Positions 42,740 through 50,654 are shown, counted from the first letter of the stretch. The stretch: 64,000 bases of DNA from Streptomyces sp. LaPpAH-108 (GCF_000373625.1 NZ_KB891995.1:604882-668881), one strand, 5' to 3'. Translations and numbers: made by a program. Notes: generated by a model from the letters alone, not told the origin.

Positions 42740-44433
42740 CCAGCACCGGTATACGACTGCACGCGCCCGCCCCCGGCTGGGCCATCCCGGCCGACGTGGT
42801 GGTCGTCGGCTCCGGCGTGGCCGGGCTGACCGCCGCCCTGCGCTGCGAGGCGGCGGGACTGACCACGGTCGTCGTCACCAAGGCCCGCCTGGACGACGGC
42901 TCGACCCGCTGGGCCCAGGGCGGCGTCGCCGCCGCGCTCGGCGAGGGCGACACGCCCGAGCAGCACCTGGACGACACCCTGGTCGCGGGCGCGGGCTTGT
43001 GCGACGAGGAGGCCGTACGCCTCCTGGTCACCGAGGGCCCAGGGGCCGTACGGCGGCTGATCTCGACCGGCGCCCGGTTCGACACCGACGACGCGGGCAC
43101 CATCCAGCTCACCCGCGAGGGCGGCCACCACCGCCGCCGTATCGCGCACGCGGGCGGGGACGCCACCGGCGCCGAGATCTCCCGCGCGCTGGTCGACGCG
43201 GTCCGTACGCGCGGGCTGCGCACCATCGAGAACGCGCTCGTGCTCGACCTGCTCACCGACGCCGAGGGCCGCACCGCCGGGGTCACCCTGCACGTCATGG
43301 GCGAGGGCCAGCACGACGGCGTGGGCGCCGTGCACGCGCCCGCCGTGATCCTCGCGACCGGCGGCATGGGCCAGGTGTTCTCCGCGACCACCAACCCGGC
43401 CGTCTCCACCGGCGACGGCGTCGCGCTGGCCCTGCGCGCGGGCGCCGAGGTCAGCGACCTGGAGTTCGTCCAGTTCCACCCGACCGTGCTCTTCCTCGGC
43501 CCCGACGCCGAGGGCCAGCAGCCGCTGGTCTCCGAGGCCGTGCGCGGCGAGGGCGCCCACCTGGTCGACGCCGACGGCACGCGCTTCATGGCCGGGCAGC
43601 ACGAGCTGGCCGAGCTGGCCCCGCGCGACATCGTCGCCAAGGGCATCACCCGGCGCATGCAGGAGACGGGCGCCGAGCACATGTACCTCGACGGCCGCCA
43701 CTTCGGCGCCGAGATGTGGGAGCGGCGCTTCCCGACCATCCTGGCCGCCTGCCGCGCCCACGGCATCGACCCGGTCACCGAGCCGGTCCCGGTCGCCCCG
43801 GCCGCCCACTACGCCTCCGGCGGCGTCCGCACCGACGACCGGGGCCGTACGACGGTCCCCGGCCTGTACGCGTGCGGAGAGACCGCCTGCACCGGCGTCC
43901 ACGGCGCCAACCGGCTCGCCTCCAACTCCCTGCTCGAAGGGCTCGTCTACGCCGAGCGCATCGCCGCCGACCTCGCGGCAGCTCACGCCGACGGCACCCT
44001 CACCGCGCGCGTGCCCGCCCCCGTGCCGTACGCCGAGCGGCCCGCGCACCCGCTGCTCGCCCCCGAGGCCCGGTACGCCGTCCAGCGGATCATGACCGAG
44101 GGCGCGGGCGTGCTGCGCTCGGCGGACTCGCTCGCGCGCGCCGCCGAGCGCCTGGAGCGGCTGCACGCCGAGGCGCGCGAGGCCCTGGAGACCGACGGCA
44201 AGACCCCCGAGCCCGGCGTGGACACCTGGGAGGCCACCAACCTCCTGAGCATCGCCCGGGTGCTGGTCGCCGCCGCGCGGCTGCGCGAGGAGACCCGGGG
44301 CTGCCACTGGCGCGAGGACCGCCCCGAGCGCGACGACGACCACTGGCGCCGCCACATCGTGGTGACGCTCCGCCCGGACCGTTCCCTGGCCGAGCGCGTC
44401 ACCGAGACCGCAGACTTCCCCCCGACCCGGTGA
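42736..44433 (+). CDS. nadB: L-aspartate oxidase
   Basis: 565 residues from GTG 42736, overlapping the panC stop by 4 nt. The FAD site is DVVVVGSGVAGLTAALRCEA, and the succinate dehydrogenase/NadB signature is present in GDGVALALRAGAEVSDLEFVQFHPT-type sequence near residue 240. The active-site segment GGVRTDDRGRTTVPGLYACG and GVHGANRLASNSLLEGLV are typical. It oxidises aspartate to iminoaspartate for quinolinate synthesis. The partner NadA is not in this window. Confidence 0.95.
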   Translation: MTSTGIRLHAPAPGWAIPADVVVVGSGVAGLTAALRCEAAGLTTVVVTKARLDDGSTRWAQGGVAAALGEGDTPEQHLDDTLVAGAGLCDEEAVRLLVTEGPGAVRRLISTGARFDTDDAGTIQLTREGGHHRRRIAHAGGDATGAEISRALVDAVRTRGLRTIENALVLDLLTDAEGRTAGVTLHVMGEGQHDGVGAVHAPAVILATGGMGQVFSATTNPAVSTGDGVALALRAGAEVSDLEFVQFHPTVLFLGPDAEGQQPLVSEAVRGEGAHLVDADGTRFMAGQHELAELAPRDIVAKGITRRMQETGAEHMYLDGRHFGAEMWERRFPTILAACRAHGIDPVTEPVPVAPAAHYASGGVRTDDRGRTTVPGLYACGETACTGVHGANRLASNSLLEGLVYAERIAADLAAAHADGTLTARVPAPVPYAERPAHPLLAPEARYAVQRIMTEGAGVLRSADSLARAAERLERLHAEAREALETDGKTPEPGVDTWEATNLLSIARVLVAAARLREETRGCHWREDRPERDDDHWRRHIVVTLRPDRSLAERVTETADFPPTR

Positions 44434-44506
44434 CACCGGCCCCAGGCCCGGCCACCCCGGCGCAGACCTGTCCCACCCGCACCCGTCCCCAGGAGCAGTG
44501 ACGAAC

Positions 44507-45490
44507 GTGAGCACCGAAGACCTTCCCCTCGCCCCCACCGGCGGCTGCGGTGACGGCTGCGCCTGCGGCGCGGGCGGCGAGGAGGACGAGGAGTACCTGG
44601 AGTGCGGGCTCGACCCCGCGCTCGCCGAACTGCTGGCCGCCGCCGGGCTCGACCCGGTCGAGGTCGAGGACATCGCCAACGTCGCGGTCCAGGAGGACCT
44701 GGCGGGCGGTGTCGACGTGACCACCGTCGCGACCATCCCCGAGGACGCGCGCGCCACCGGTGACTTCACCGCGCGCGAGACGGGCGTCGTGGCGGGCCTC
44801 AGGATCGCGGAGGCCGTGCTCTCCGTGGTCTGCGAGGACGAGTTCGAGGTCGAGCGGCACGTCGAGGACGGCGACCTGGTCGAGGCCGGGCAGAAGCTGC
44901 TCACCGTCACCGCCCGCACCCGCGACCTGCTCACCGCCGAGCGCAGCGCGCTGAACATCCTCGGCCGCCTCTCCGGCATCGCCACCGCCACGCGCGCGTG
45001 GGCCGACCTGCTGGAGGGCAGCCGCACCCGGGTCCGCGACACCCGCAAGACCACCCCGGGCCTGCGCTCCCTGGAGAAGTACGCGGTGCGCTGCGGCGGC
45101 GGCGTCAACCACCGCATGTCGCTGTCCGACGCGGCCCTCGTCAAGGACAACCACGTGGTCGCCGCGGGCGGCGTCGCCGAGGCGTTCAAGGCCGTACGGG
45201 AGGCGTTCCCGGACGTGCCCGTCGAGGTCGAGGTGGACACCCTGCACCAGCTGCGCGAGGTCGTGGACGCGGGCGCCGACCTGATCCTGCTGGACAACTT
45301 CACGCCGGGGGAGTGCGAGGAGGCCGTCGCGCTCGTCGGCGGGCGTGCCCAGCTGGAGGCGTCGGGCCGGCTCACGCTGGAGAACGCGCGCGCGTACGCC
45401 GAGACCGGGGTGGACTTCCTGGCCGTCGGCGCCCTCACCCACTCCGCGCCGGTCCTGGACATCGGCCTGGACCTGCGCGCGGCGGAGTGA
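44507..45490 (+). CDS. nadC: Nicotinate-nucleotide pyrophosphorylase (carboxylating)
   Basis: 327 residues from GTG 44507; GTG 44498 is in frame but only 2 nt from the AGGAG, so I prefer the later one. It converts quinolinate and PRPP to NaMN. Motifs: ARETGVVAGLRIAEAVLSVV, RDTRKTTPGLRSLEKYAVRC, GGGVNHRMSLSDAALVKDNH, and VEVEVDTLHQL. The first 45 residues are an extension containing a Cys-rich GGCGDGCACGAGG and an acidic run, not part of the catalytic fold and possibly metal-binding. It is 4 nt upstream of coaX. Confidence 0.95.
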   Translation: MSTEDLPLAPTGGCGDGCACGAGGEEDEEYLECGLDPALAELLAAAGLDPVEVEDIANVAVQEDLAGGVDVTTVATIPEDARATGDFTARETGVVAGLRIAEAVLSVVCEDEFEVERHVEDGDLVEAGQKLLTVTARTRDLLTAERSALNILGRLSGIATATRAWADLLEGSRTRVRDTRKTTPGLRSLEKYAVRCGGGVNHRMSLSDAALVKDNHVVAAGGVAEAFKAVREAFPDVPVEVEVDTLHQLREVVDAGADLILLDNFTPGECEEAVALVGGRAQLEASGRLTLENARAYAETGVDFLAVGALTHSAPVLDIGLDLRAAE

Positions 45491-45494
45491 CGGG

Positions 45495-46292
45495 ATGCTG
45501 CTCACGATCGACGTCGGCAACACCCACACCGTCCTCGGTCTCTTCGACGGCGAGGACATCGTCGAGCACTGGCGGGTGTCCACCGACCCGCGCCGCACGG
45601 CCGACGAGCTGGCGGTGCTGCTGCGCGGGCTGATGGGCAGCCACCCGCTGCTCGGCAGCGGCCTGGGCGACGGCATCACCGGCATCGCGATCTGCGCCAC
45701 CGTCCCGTCGGTGCTGCACGAGCTGCGCGAGGTCACCCGGCGCTACTACGGCGACGTGCCCTCGGTCCTGGTCGAGCCCGGCGTCAAGACGGGCGTGCCG
45801 GTGCAGTTCGACAACCCCAAGGAGGTCGGTGCCGACCGGATCATCAACACGGTCGCCGCGAACGAGCTGTACGGCGGCCCGGCGATCGTCGTCGACTTCG
45901 GCACGGCGACCACCTTCGACGCGGTCTCCGCGCGCGGGGAGTACGTCGGCGGGGTGATCGCGCCCGGCATCGAGATCTCGGTGGAGGCCCTGGGCGTCAA
46001 GGCGGCCCAGCTGCGCAAGATCGAGGTGGCCCGGCCGCGCAACGTGATCGGCAAGAGCACCGTGGAGGCCATGCAGTCCGGCATCGTCTACGGCTTCGCG
46101 GGCCAGGTCGACGGCGTCGTCACCCGGATGGCCCGCGAACTGGCCGACGATCCGGACGACGTCACGGTGATCGCCACGGGCGGGCTCGCGCCCATGGTGC
46201 TCGGCGAGTCCTCGGTGATCGACGAGCACGAGCCCTGGCTGACGCTGATCGGGCTGCGGCTGGTCTACGAGCGCAACATCCCGCGCAGGTGA
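45495..46292 (+). CDS. coaX: Type III pantothenate kinase
   Basis: 265 residues from ATG 45495. The ASKHA phosphate loop is LLTIDVGNTHTVLGLFDG at the N-terminus; the other signatures are PKEVGADRIINTVAA, VVDFGTATTFDAVSARGEY and GGVIAPGIEISVEAL. It phosphorylates pantothenate, the first committed step to CoA, and uses the product of panC in the same operon. It ends the operon, which is closed by a hairpin. Confidence 0.95.
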   Translation: MLLTIDVGNTHTVLGLFDGEDIVEHWRVSTDPRRTADELAVLLRGLMGSHPLLGSGLGDGITGIAICATVPSVLHELREVTRRYYGDVPSVLVEPGVKTGVPVQFDNPKEVGADRIINTVAANELYGGPAIVVDFGTATTFDAVSARGEYVGGVIAPGIEISVEALGVKAAQLRKIEVARPRNVIGKSTVEAMQSGIVYGFAGQVDGVVTRMARELADDPDDVTVIATGGLAPMVLGESSVIDEHEPWLTLIGLRLVYERNIPRR

Positions 46293-46295
46293 GGG

Positions 46296-46321
46296 GGCCG
46301 GCGCCGGATGCGGCGCCGGCC
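46296..46321 (+). terminator. Terminator of the pan-nad-coaX operon
   Basis: A perfect 11-bp stem (46296-46306 with 46311-46321) with a GATG-type 4-nt loop starts directly after the coaX stop. Confidence 0.8.
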
Positions 46322-46399
46322 GGAGGAAACCGGGCACGACACGCGTCGACACAACGCTGTGTTTCGTCACTTTTGTCCGATTAGAGCTACCGTCGCCCC

Positions 46400-47452
46400 A
46401 TGCCCACGCCATACGGATCTCGCGGCGGCATGGCGTTCGGCGCGGAGGAGCTGCGCGTGCTCCGCCGTGCCCTCGCCCTCGCCCTCCACCCCGGAACCGC
46501 CTCGGCCGAGGACGTCCAGGACTGTTTCCGCCTCGCCGAGTCGCTCGACGAGGCCCTGGACGAAGCGGCCCGGCTGCGCGCCTTCCTGCTGGCCGACCTC
46601 GGCCGCTACCGAGCGGCCCTCCCGGCCACGGCGACCGGCTACCTCTCCCTCCTGGCGGAAGCCCTCGACACCGGCCACCGCCCCACCCCCGACGACCTGG
46701 CCGCCCTGAAGGCCCTCAGCGGCAACCCCCAGGCCGCCACCCTCCTGGCCCACTGCCGAGGAGTCCCGAACCAGCAACAGGGCCCGGCGGCGGGGGTACG
46801 GGCCCCGGGCGCGCCGCCCACTTCCGAGGACACGACTCCGACGGCGCCGCCCTCCACACCCCCGAGCCCGAAAACCCCAGCGCTCCCGGCTCCGGCGGCC
46901 CCGGCTTGCGCGGGCGCGCCGGAGCCGGGAACGTCCGCCGCAGACCCCTCCCTGGCGGCCCAGGCTCCCGTGGGTACGGCTTCGGCGGTGCTGTCCTCCA
47001 CGCCCCCGAGCCCAGAAGCCCCGGCGCTCCCGGCTTCTGCGGGTGCGGGAGGGCCAGGAGCCTCCGCCACTGGCCCGGTCCCGGTCGTCCCGGCTCCTGC
47101 CCCGCCCCTCGCGGTTCCCGCCGCCCTGGTGGCGTCCTCCGCGCTCGCGGCGCCCGCCGCCCCGGTTCCCGGGGTTCCGGCCGCCGCGATCCTGGCCTCG
47201 GAGCTTCCGGCCGCCGCGCTCGTGCCCGCCGTGATCGAGCTGCCCGTCTCGCGGACGCGGCTGCTGGCGCTGCCCGGCGGCGCGGCCGAGCCGGGCAAGC
47301 CGGGACGTAAGCCCGGGGCCCCCGCGCCCGAGCGCCCGGCCACGGAACCCGAACAGCCGAAGCGGCCGGTCCCGACACCCGGCGAGGTCTTCCCGCCCCG
47401 CAAGCCCACGACACCCCCGGACCCGACGTCCGAGCAGCTCGCGGCGGGCTGA
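46400..47452 (+). CDS. Protein with conserved helical N-terminus and Pro/Ala-rich C-terminus
   Basis: 350 residues from ATG 46400 (Met11 is an alternative). Residues 10-125 look like a real helical domain (ELRVLRRALALALHPGTASA, then DVQDCFRLAESLDEALDEAA). From 126 on the protein is low-complexity Pro/Ala with an internal duplication: a STPPSP-(K/E)-(T/A)-PALPA segment recurs about 48 residues apart (DNA near 46853 and 46997). The C-terminal end is basic and proline-rich. A -10-like TACCGT ends 6 nt before the ATG, so it may be leaderless. I do not recognise the family; it seems Streptomyces-specific. Confidence 0.75.
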   Translation: MPTPYGSRGGMAFGAEELRVLRRALALALHPGTASAEDVQDCFRLAESLDEALDEAARLRAFLLADLGRYRAALPATATGYLSLLAEALDTGHRPTPDDLAALKALSGNPQAATLLAHCRGVPNQQQGPAAGVRAPGAPPTSEDTTPTAPPSTPPSPKTPALPAPAAPACAGAPEPGTSAADPSLAAQAPVGTASAVLSSTPPSPEAPALPASAGAGGPGASATGPVPVVPAPAPPLAVPAALVASSALAAPAAPVPGVPAAAILASELPAAALVPAVIELPVSRTRLLALPGGAAEPGKPGRKPGAPAPERPATEPEQPKRPVPTPGEVFPPRKPTTPPDPTSEQLAAG

Positions 47453-47461
47453 CCCGCACCC

Positions 47462-47501
47462 CACCGCTGCCCCCGGAGGACACCCTCCGGGGGCAGCGGT
47501 G
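47462..47501 (+). terminator. Strong hairpin terminator
   Basis: A perfect 18-bp stem (47462-47479 with 47484-47501) with an ACAC loop lies 10 nt after the Pro/Ala-rich protein gene. Confidence 0.88.
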
Positions 47502-47544
47502 CCCCCGCCCCGTACGGCCCGCCCCGGCTGGCTACTCTGGTCGC

Positions 47545-47718
47545 ATGGATTACGTCTCCGCGCTCGTTCCCCCGGTCGTCATGGCCGCGTTGTTCATCGG
47601 TGTGGTCCGGGTGATCGTGAAGACCCAGGGCGGCGCCGCCAAGAGCAAGGAAGACGCCGCGGTGGACGCGGCACTGGCCCGCGCGGAGAACACCCGCCAG
47701 GCCGCCCCGGACGCCTGA
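47545..47718 (+). CDS. Small single-helix membrane protein (57 aa)
   Basis: From ATG 47545: an N-terminal hydrophobic helix (MDYVSALVPPVVMAALFIGV), a basic stretch, and a charged C-terminal helix ending RQAAPDA. A -10-like TACTCT ends exactly 6 nt before the ATG, indicating a leaderless transcript. Such short membrane proteins are conserved in this neighbourhood in Streptomyces as far as I recall. Function is unknown. The last 25 bp or so of the coding sequence are repeated twice downstream (see repeat). Confidence 0.7.
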   Translation: MDYVSALVPPVVMAALFIGVVRVIVKTQGGAAKSKEDAAVDAALARAENTRQAAPDA

Positions 47719-48060
47719 CCCGCGCGTCACACGTCACACTCCCTCCCCCGCGCCGTAGGCACGCGCTGCCGGGCAGCGGGGAAAGACGCCGTCGGCTCAC
47801 GCCGAGGCTGCCCTCAAGGCCGCCCCGGACGCCTGACCCGCGTCACACCCTCTCCCCGCGCCGCAGGCACACTCGCGCCGCACCCGCCCGAGTCGCCGCC
47901 GCACACGGCCCCCTCCCCGCGCCGCAGGCACGCGCTGCCAGGCAGGAGGGGAAGGCGCCGTCGGCTCACGCCGAGGCTGCCCTCAAGGCCGCCCCGGACG
48001 CCCGACCCGCGCCACCCCGCCCGAGTCACCGCGCCGCATCCCCGCCAAGGCGCCGCAGGC
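47719..48060. repeat. Degenerate duplications of the small gene's tail
   Basis: A unit of about 105 bp at 47741-47846 recurs at 47910-48015. Both contain a copy of the preceding gene's last codons (ARG/CTCAAGGCCGCCCCGGACG-type ending), so that tail occurs three times. A shorter motif, GCGCCGYAGGCA, occurs four times (about 47751, 47870, 47920 and 48050). No gene is credible here. The upstream region of the BlaI-type gene begins near 48070. Confidence 0.75.
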
Positions 48061-48143
48061 ATTCGCGTACCTTTTGCGCCCGTTTCCCACCCAAACGCAC
48101 GTCCCGCACGCCATTGGCGGGATCTCCCACTATTGTTCTGAGC

Positions 48144-48575
48144 GTGCCTCGCCCATTGGGAGAACTCGAAGACGCAGTCATGACGCGGGTGTGGAAGTGG
48201 AACCGCCCGGTGACCGTTCGAGAAGTCCTGGAAGACCTCCAGCGGGAACGCTCCATCGCGTACACCACGGTCATGACCGTTTTGGACAATCTCCATCAGA
48301 AGGGCTGGGTGCGCCGCGAGGCGGAAGGCCGCGCCTATCGATACGAGGCCGTCTCCACCCGCCCCGCCTACGCCGCCGCGCTCATGAACGACGCCTGGTC
48401 CCAGAGCGACAACCCCGCAGCCGCTCTCGTCGCCTTCTTCGGCATGATGAGCGAGGAACAACGCCAGGCACTCAGTGACGCCATCCGTATCGTCCAGGGA
48501 CCGGAAACACGCGAACCCAGGGAAGCTCCCCGAGAGGAGAACCCCGGTTCGGCGGAGGACACCGACGGGCGATAG
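48144..48575 (+). CDS. BlaI/MecI/CopY-family transcriptional regulator
   Basis: 143 residues from GTG 48144. The penicillinase-repressor winged helix covers residues 3-75 (LGELEDAVMTRVWKWNRPVT, then VLEDLQRERSIAYTTVMTVL and LHQKGWVRREAEGRAYRYEA). The C-terminal helix is for dimerisation. No BlaR-type sensor protease lies adjacent, unlike classical bla systems. A TATTGT ends 7 nt before the GTG, so it is perhaps leaderless. It is 9 nt upstream of the acetyltransferase gene. Confidence 0.88.
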   Translation: MPRPLGELEDAVMTRVWKWNRPVTVREVLEDLQRERSIAYTTVMTVLDNLHQKGWVRREAEGRAYRYEAVSTRPAYAAALMNDAWSQSDNPAAALVAFFGMMSEEQRQALSDAIRIVQGPETREPREAPREENPGSAEDTDGR

Positions 48576-48584
48576 CGTCCGCTC

Positions 48585-49136
48585 ATGTCAGCAGAGCGCC
48601 CCGAAGTCCCCGGGAAAGCCACCGGCCCCGGGAAAGCGGTCACCGTCCGCCGCGCCCGGACCAGCGATGTTCCCGCTGTACGCCGACTCCTCGACCTCTA
48701 CGCGGACGAGCGCATCCTGCTCGACAAAGCCACGGTCACGCTTTACGAGGACATCCAGGAGTTCTGGGTCGCGGAACGCGACGACAACGCCGAGGTCGTC
48801 GGCTGCGGCGCCCTGCACGTCATGTGGGAAGACCTCGCGGAAGTCCGCACTCTCGCCGTCCAGCCCGGCCTGAAGGGCTCGGGAGTGGGCCACCGCGTGC
48901 TGGAGAAGTTGCTCCAGACCGCGCGCCGGCTCGGTGTTCGCCGCGTTTTCTGTCTGACCTTCGAAGTCGACTTCTTCACCAAGCACGGCTTCACCGAGAT
49001 CGGTGAGACTCCCGTCGACACCGATGTGTACGCGGAGCTGATGCGCTCCTATGACGAGGGTGTCGCCGAGTTCCTCGGTCTCGAACGAGTGAAACCGAAC
49101 ACCTTGGGCAACAGCCGGATGCTTCTGCATCTGTGA
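48585..49136 (+). CDS. Amino-acid N-acetyltransferase (short N-acetylglutamate synthase type)
   Basis: 183 residues from ATG 48585. The GNAT fold is clear: VTVRRARTSDVPAVRRLLDL, VVGCGALHVMWEDLAEVRTL, the acetyl-CoA loop VQPGLKGSGVGHRVL, and VFCLTFEVDFFTKHGFTEIG. This pattern matches the actinobacterial stand-alone N-acetylglutamate synthase (ArgA-type) that starts arginine synthesis. It follows the BlaI-type gene closely and precedes lsr2. Confidence 0.88.
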   Translation: MSAERPEVPGKATGPGKAVTVRRARTSDVPAVRRLLDLYADERILLDKATVTLYEDIQEFWVAERDDNAEVVGCGALHVMWEDLAEVRTLAVQPGLKGSGVGHRVLEKLLQTARRLGVRRVFCLTFEVDFFTKHGFTEIGETPVDTDVYAELMRSYDEGVAEFLGLERVKPNTLGNSRMLLHL

Positions 49137-49159
49137 TCGCCATTGCCCCGGTTCCCTAT

Positions 49160-49184
49160 GTCCGAAACGCGCACGTTTCCGGAC
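49160..49184 (+). terminator. Hairpin after the acetyltransferase gene
   Basis: GTCCGAAACG and CGTTTCCGGAC pair with one bulged C around CGCA, 24 nt after the stop. It separates this unit from lsr2. Confidence 0.6.
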
Positions 49185-49240
49185 GGGCCCGCCTCCGTAC
49201 CCCTCTCCCCGAGGGTTTGTGTTTTTCCGGCAAAAGCGGT

Positions 49241-49274
49241 TTGCTTTCCGGCGTACTGCAGCACTGCATATAAC
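49241..49274 (+). promoter_or_regulatory. lsr2 promoter
   Basis: A clear -10 TATAAC (49269-49274) lies in an unusually AT-rich stretch. The -35 is weak (TTTCCG at 18 bp, or TTGCTT further off). A direct repeat ACTGCA-GC-ACTGCA sits just upstream of the -10. The leader would be about 60 nt. Confidence 0.5.
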
Positions 49275-49339
49275 AGGGGCGGCTAAACGGCAGCGCCGCG
49301 CACCTCCCCGCACTCACGTTATCGATGAAAGGAAATCCC

Positions 49340-49675
49340 GTGGCACAGAAGGTTCAGGTCCTTCTTGTCGACGACCTCGACGGCGGCGAGGCGGACGAGA
49401 CGGTGACGTTCGCGCTGGACGGCAAGACTTACGAGATCGATCTGACGACCGCCAATGCGGACAAGCTGCGCGACCTTCTCGGTCCGTATGTCCAGGGTGG
49501 CCGTCGTACCGGTGGCCGTTCCTCCGCGGGCCGCGGAAAGTCCCGCGCCTCTTCCGGTGGCAACCAGGACACCGCGGCGATCCGCGCCTGGGCCAAGGAG
49601 AACGGCTACGACGTGAACGACCGGGGCCGCGTCCCCGCCTCCATCCGTGAGGCGTACGAGAAGGCCAACGGCTGA
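49340..49675 (+). CDS. lsr2: Nucleoid-associated protein Lsr2
   Basis: 111 residues from GTG 49340 (AAAGGAAA upstream), starting MAQKVQVLLVDDLDGGEADE. The N-terminal dimerisation domain (to about residue 60) is followed by a Gly/Arg/Ser linker and the C-terminal DNA-binding domain IRAWAKENGYDVNDRGRVPA with its RGR minor-groove hook. Lsr2 is the H-NS-like xenogeneic silencer of actinobacteria, binding AT-rich DNA. Length is exactly that of the family. Confidence 0.96.
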   Translation: MAQKVQVLLVDDLDGGEADETVTFALDGKTYEIDLTTANADKLRDLLGPYVQGGRRTGGRSSAGRGKSRASSGGNQDTAAIRAWAKENGYDVNDRGRVPASIREAYEKANG

Positions 49676-49683
49676 TCCGCCCG

Positions 49684-50370
49684 TCACAGGCCCGACGGCC
49701 GACGGCTCGACGGCCAGGGGCCCGACAGCTGGTGGCCCGACGGCCGGGCCCGCGCGCGGCCGTCCGGCCCGGCGCCCGCGCGCCGCAGCCGGACGCGGTG
49801 GCACTCCGCCGCGACCGTGCCCACGAGCCGTACGAGATCGGGAGCGCCCCCGGTGCCTCCCACGGCGGGCAGCGCCGGCAGCGCGGTCTCGGCCCGGCGG
49901 CCCGGACCGGGGGGCCGCAGCCACACGGCGGTCCCCCGCGTCGCGTCGGGCCGCCGCCGCGTCCCCTCGGGGGCGGGTCCGGGCGGCACCGGTGCCGTCA
50001 TGAGGCCGCCCGCGCCCAGCGCCCGCAGATCCGGCGCCAGCGGCCCCCACTCCAGCCACTCGAGGAGCCCCGGCAGCTCCTCCGCCGCGCCCGCGGCCAC
50101 CAGGAACAGCATCCGGTCGCCGCAGCGGGCCACCGGTGAGTACGGCCCCAGATGCCGCAGCGCGGCAGCGCCCGCCTCGGCCGGTACGTCCAGCGCGTCG
50201 AACCGCACCCCCGTCAGCAGCCGCAGCGGCCTGCCGGGAGCCGTCGGCCAGCCCAGCACCCCCTCGTACCAGTGGCGGTCCGCACCGGGCGCCGCACCCC
50301 TCGCGGGGCCGGAGCCGGGGGACGGACGCCGGGGGCCGGGAATCGCGGACGCGGGAAGCACCGAGGACAT
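49684..50370 (-). CDS. SCO3374-type protein (possible degenerate primase/polymerase fold)
   Basis: 228 residues from ATG 50370, a start chosen because upstream in-frame residues are low complexity. It lies between lsr2 and clpC, as the S. coelicolor protein SCO3374 does from memory. The sequence WYEGVLGWPTAPGRPLRLLT, then GVRFDALDVPAEAGAAALRH and LLEWLEWGPLAPDLR, resembles Streptomyces bifunctional primase/polymerase-like domains in layout (a G-V-x-W/F-D-A-x-x-x-P motif) but lacks an obvious catalytic acidic triad. Function is unknown. It converges on lsr2 with 8 nt between the stops. Confidence 0.75.
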   Translation of the reverse strand: MSSVLPASAIPGPRRPSPGSGPARGAAPGADRHWYEGVLGWPTAPGRPLRLLTGVRFDALDVPAEAGAAALRHLGPYSPVARCGDRMLFLVAAGAAEELPGLLEWLEWGPLAPDLRALGAGGLMTAPVPPGPAPEGTRRRPDATRGTAVWLRPPGPGRRAETALPALPAVGGTGGAPDLVRLVGTVAAECHRVRLRRAGAGPDGRARARPSGHQLSGPWPSSRRPSGL

Positions 50371-50463
50371 GTCCGGAGCAACCCCGCAGCGCGCCCGCTG
50401 GTTACGCTGGGCAGCCGGATGATCCCGCAGCGTCTGCCGAAGGGGAGTGCGCGGGAGCGCACG

Positions 50464-50547
50464 GTGGCACAAGGTTGTTCGCCCATAGCGGAGGGATGGG
50501 GCGTGCGCGGCATGGACTGTCGGTCCCTGCGGGTAAGACATGCCTAG
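50464..50547 (+). CDS. Possible 27-residue leader peptide upstream of clpC
   Basis: GTG 50464 has GGGAG 6 nt upstream and encodes VAQGCSPIAEGWGVRGMDCR plus seven more residues, ending in RHA. Two cysteines are present. It lies about 250 bp upstream of clpC, divergent from the SCO3374-type gene. A ClgR-like box falls inside it (50478-50492), which argues against a coding role. Reported as a weak candidate. Confidence 0.25.
   Translation: MAQGCSPIAEGWGVRGMDCRSLRVRHA
50478..50492. promoter_or_regulatory. ClgR-like box 1 upstream of clpC
   Basis: TTCGCCCATAGCGGA fits the actinobacterial ClgR core CGCY-NAN-RGCG. ClgR is the activator of clp and lon genes, known in Streptomyces and Corynebacterium. 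Confidence 0.55.
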
Positions 50548-50583
50548 TGGGAGGGGGCGACACGCAGAACGGGGCGTCTCACG

Positions 50584-50598
50584 TTCGCCAACGGCGTA
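50584..50598. promoter_or_regulatory. ClgR-like box 2 upstream of clpC
   Basis: TTCGCCAACGGCGTA again fits CGCY-NAN-RGCG (50586-50596). It lies about 44 bp upstream of the SigR-type -35, a position suited to activation. Confidence 0.55.
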
Positions 50599-50627
50599 CT
50601 GGCGACTGGGGTAACTGCCTGGCCTGC

Positions 50628-50654
50628 GGGAACATCGTCTCGCACCATCGGGTT
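50628..50654 (+). promoter_or_regulatory. SigR-type promoter of clpC
   Basis: GGGAAC (50628-50633), 18 bp, GTT (50652-50654), followed by GGAGCA exactly as at the ftsH promoter. clpC is known to me as a SigR-regulon gene in S. coelicolor. The leader to the ATG would be about 140 nt. Confidence 0.65.

Noticed and set aside
42589..45462. Open frame of about 957 codons antisense to panC, nadB and nadC
   Set aside because: It covers a well-supported operon on the other strand and shows no recognisable domain.
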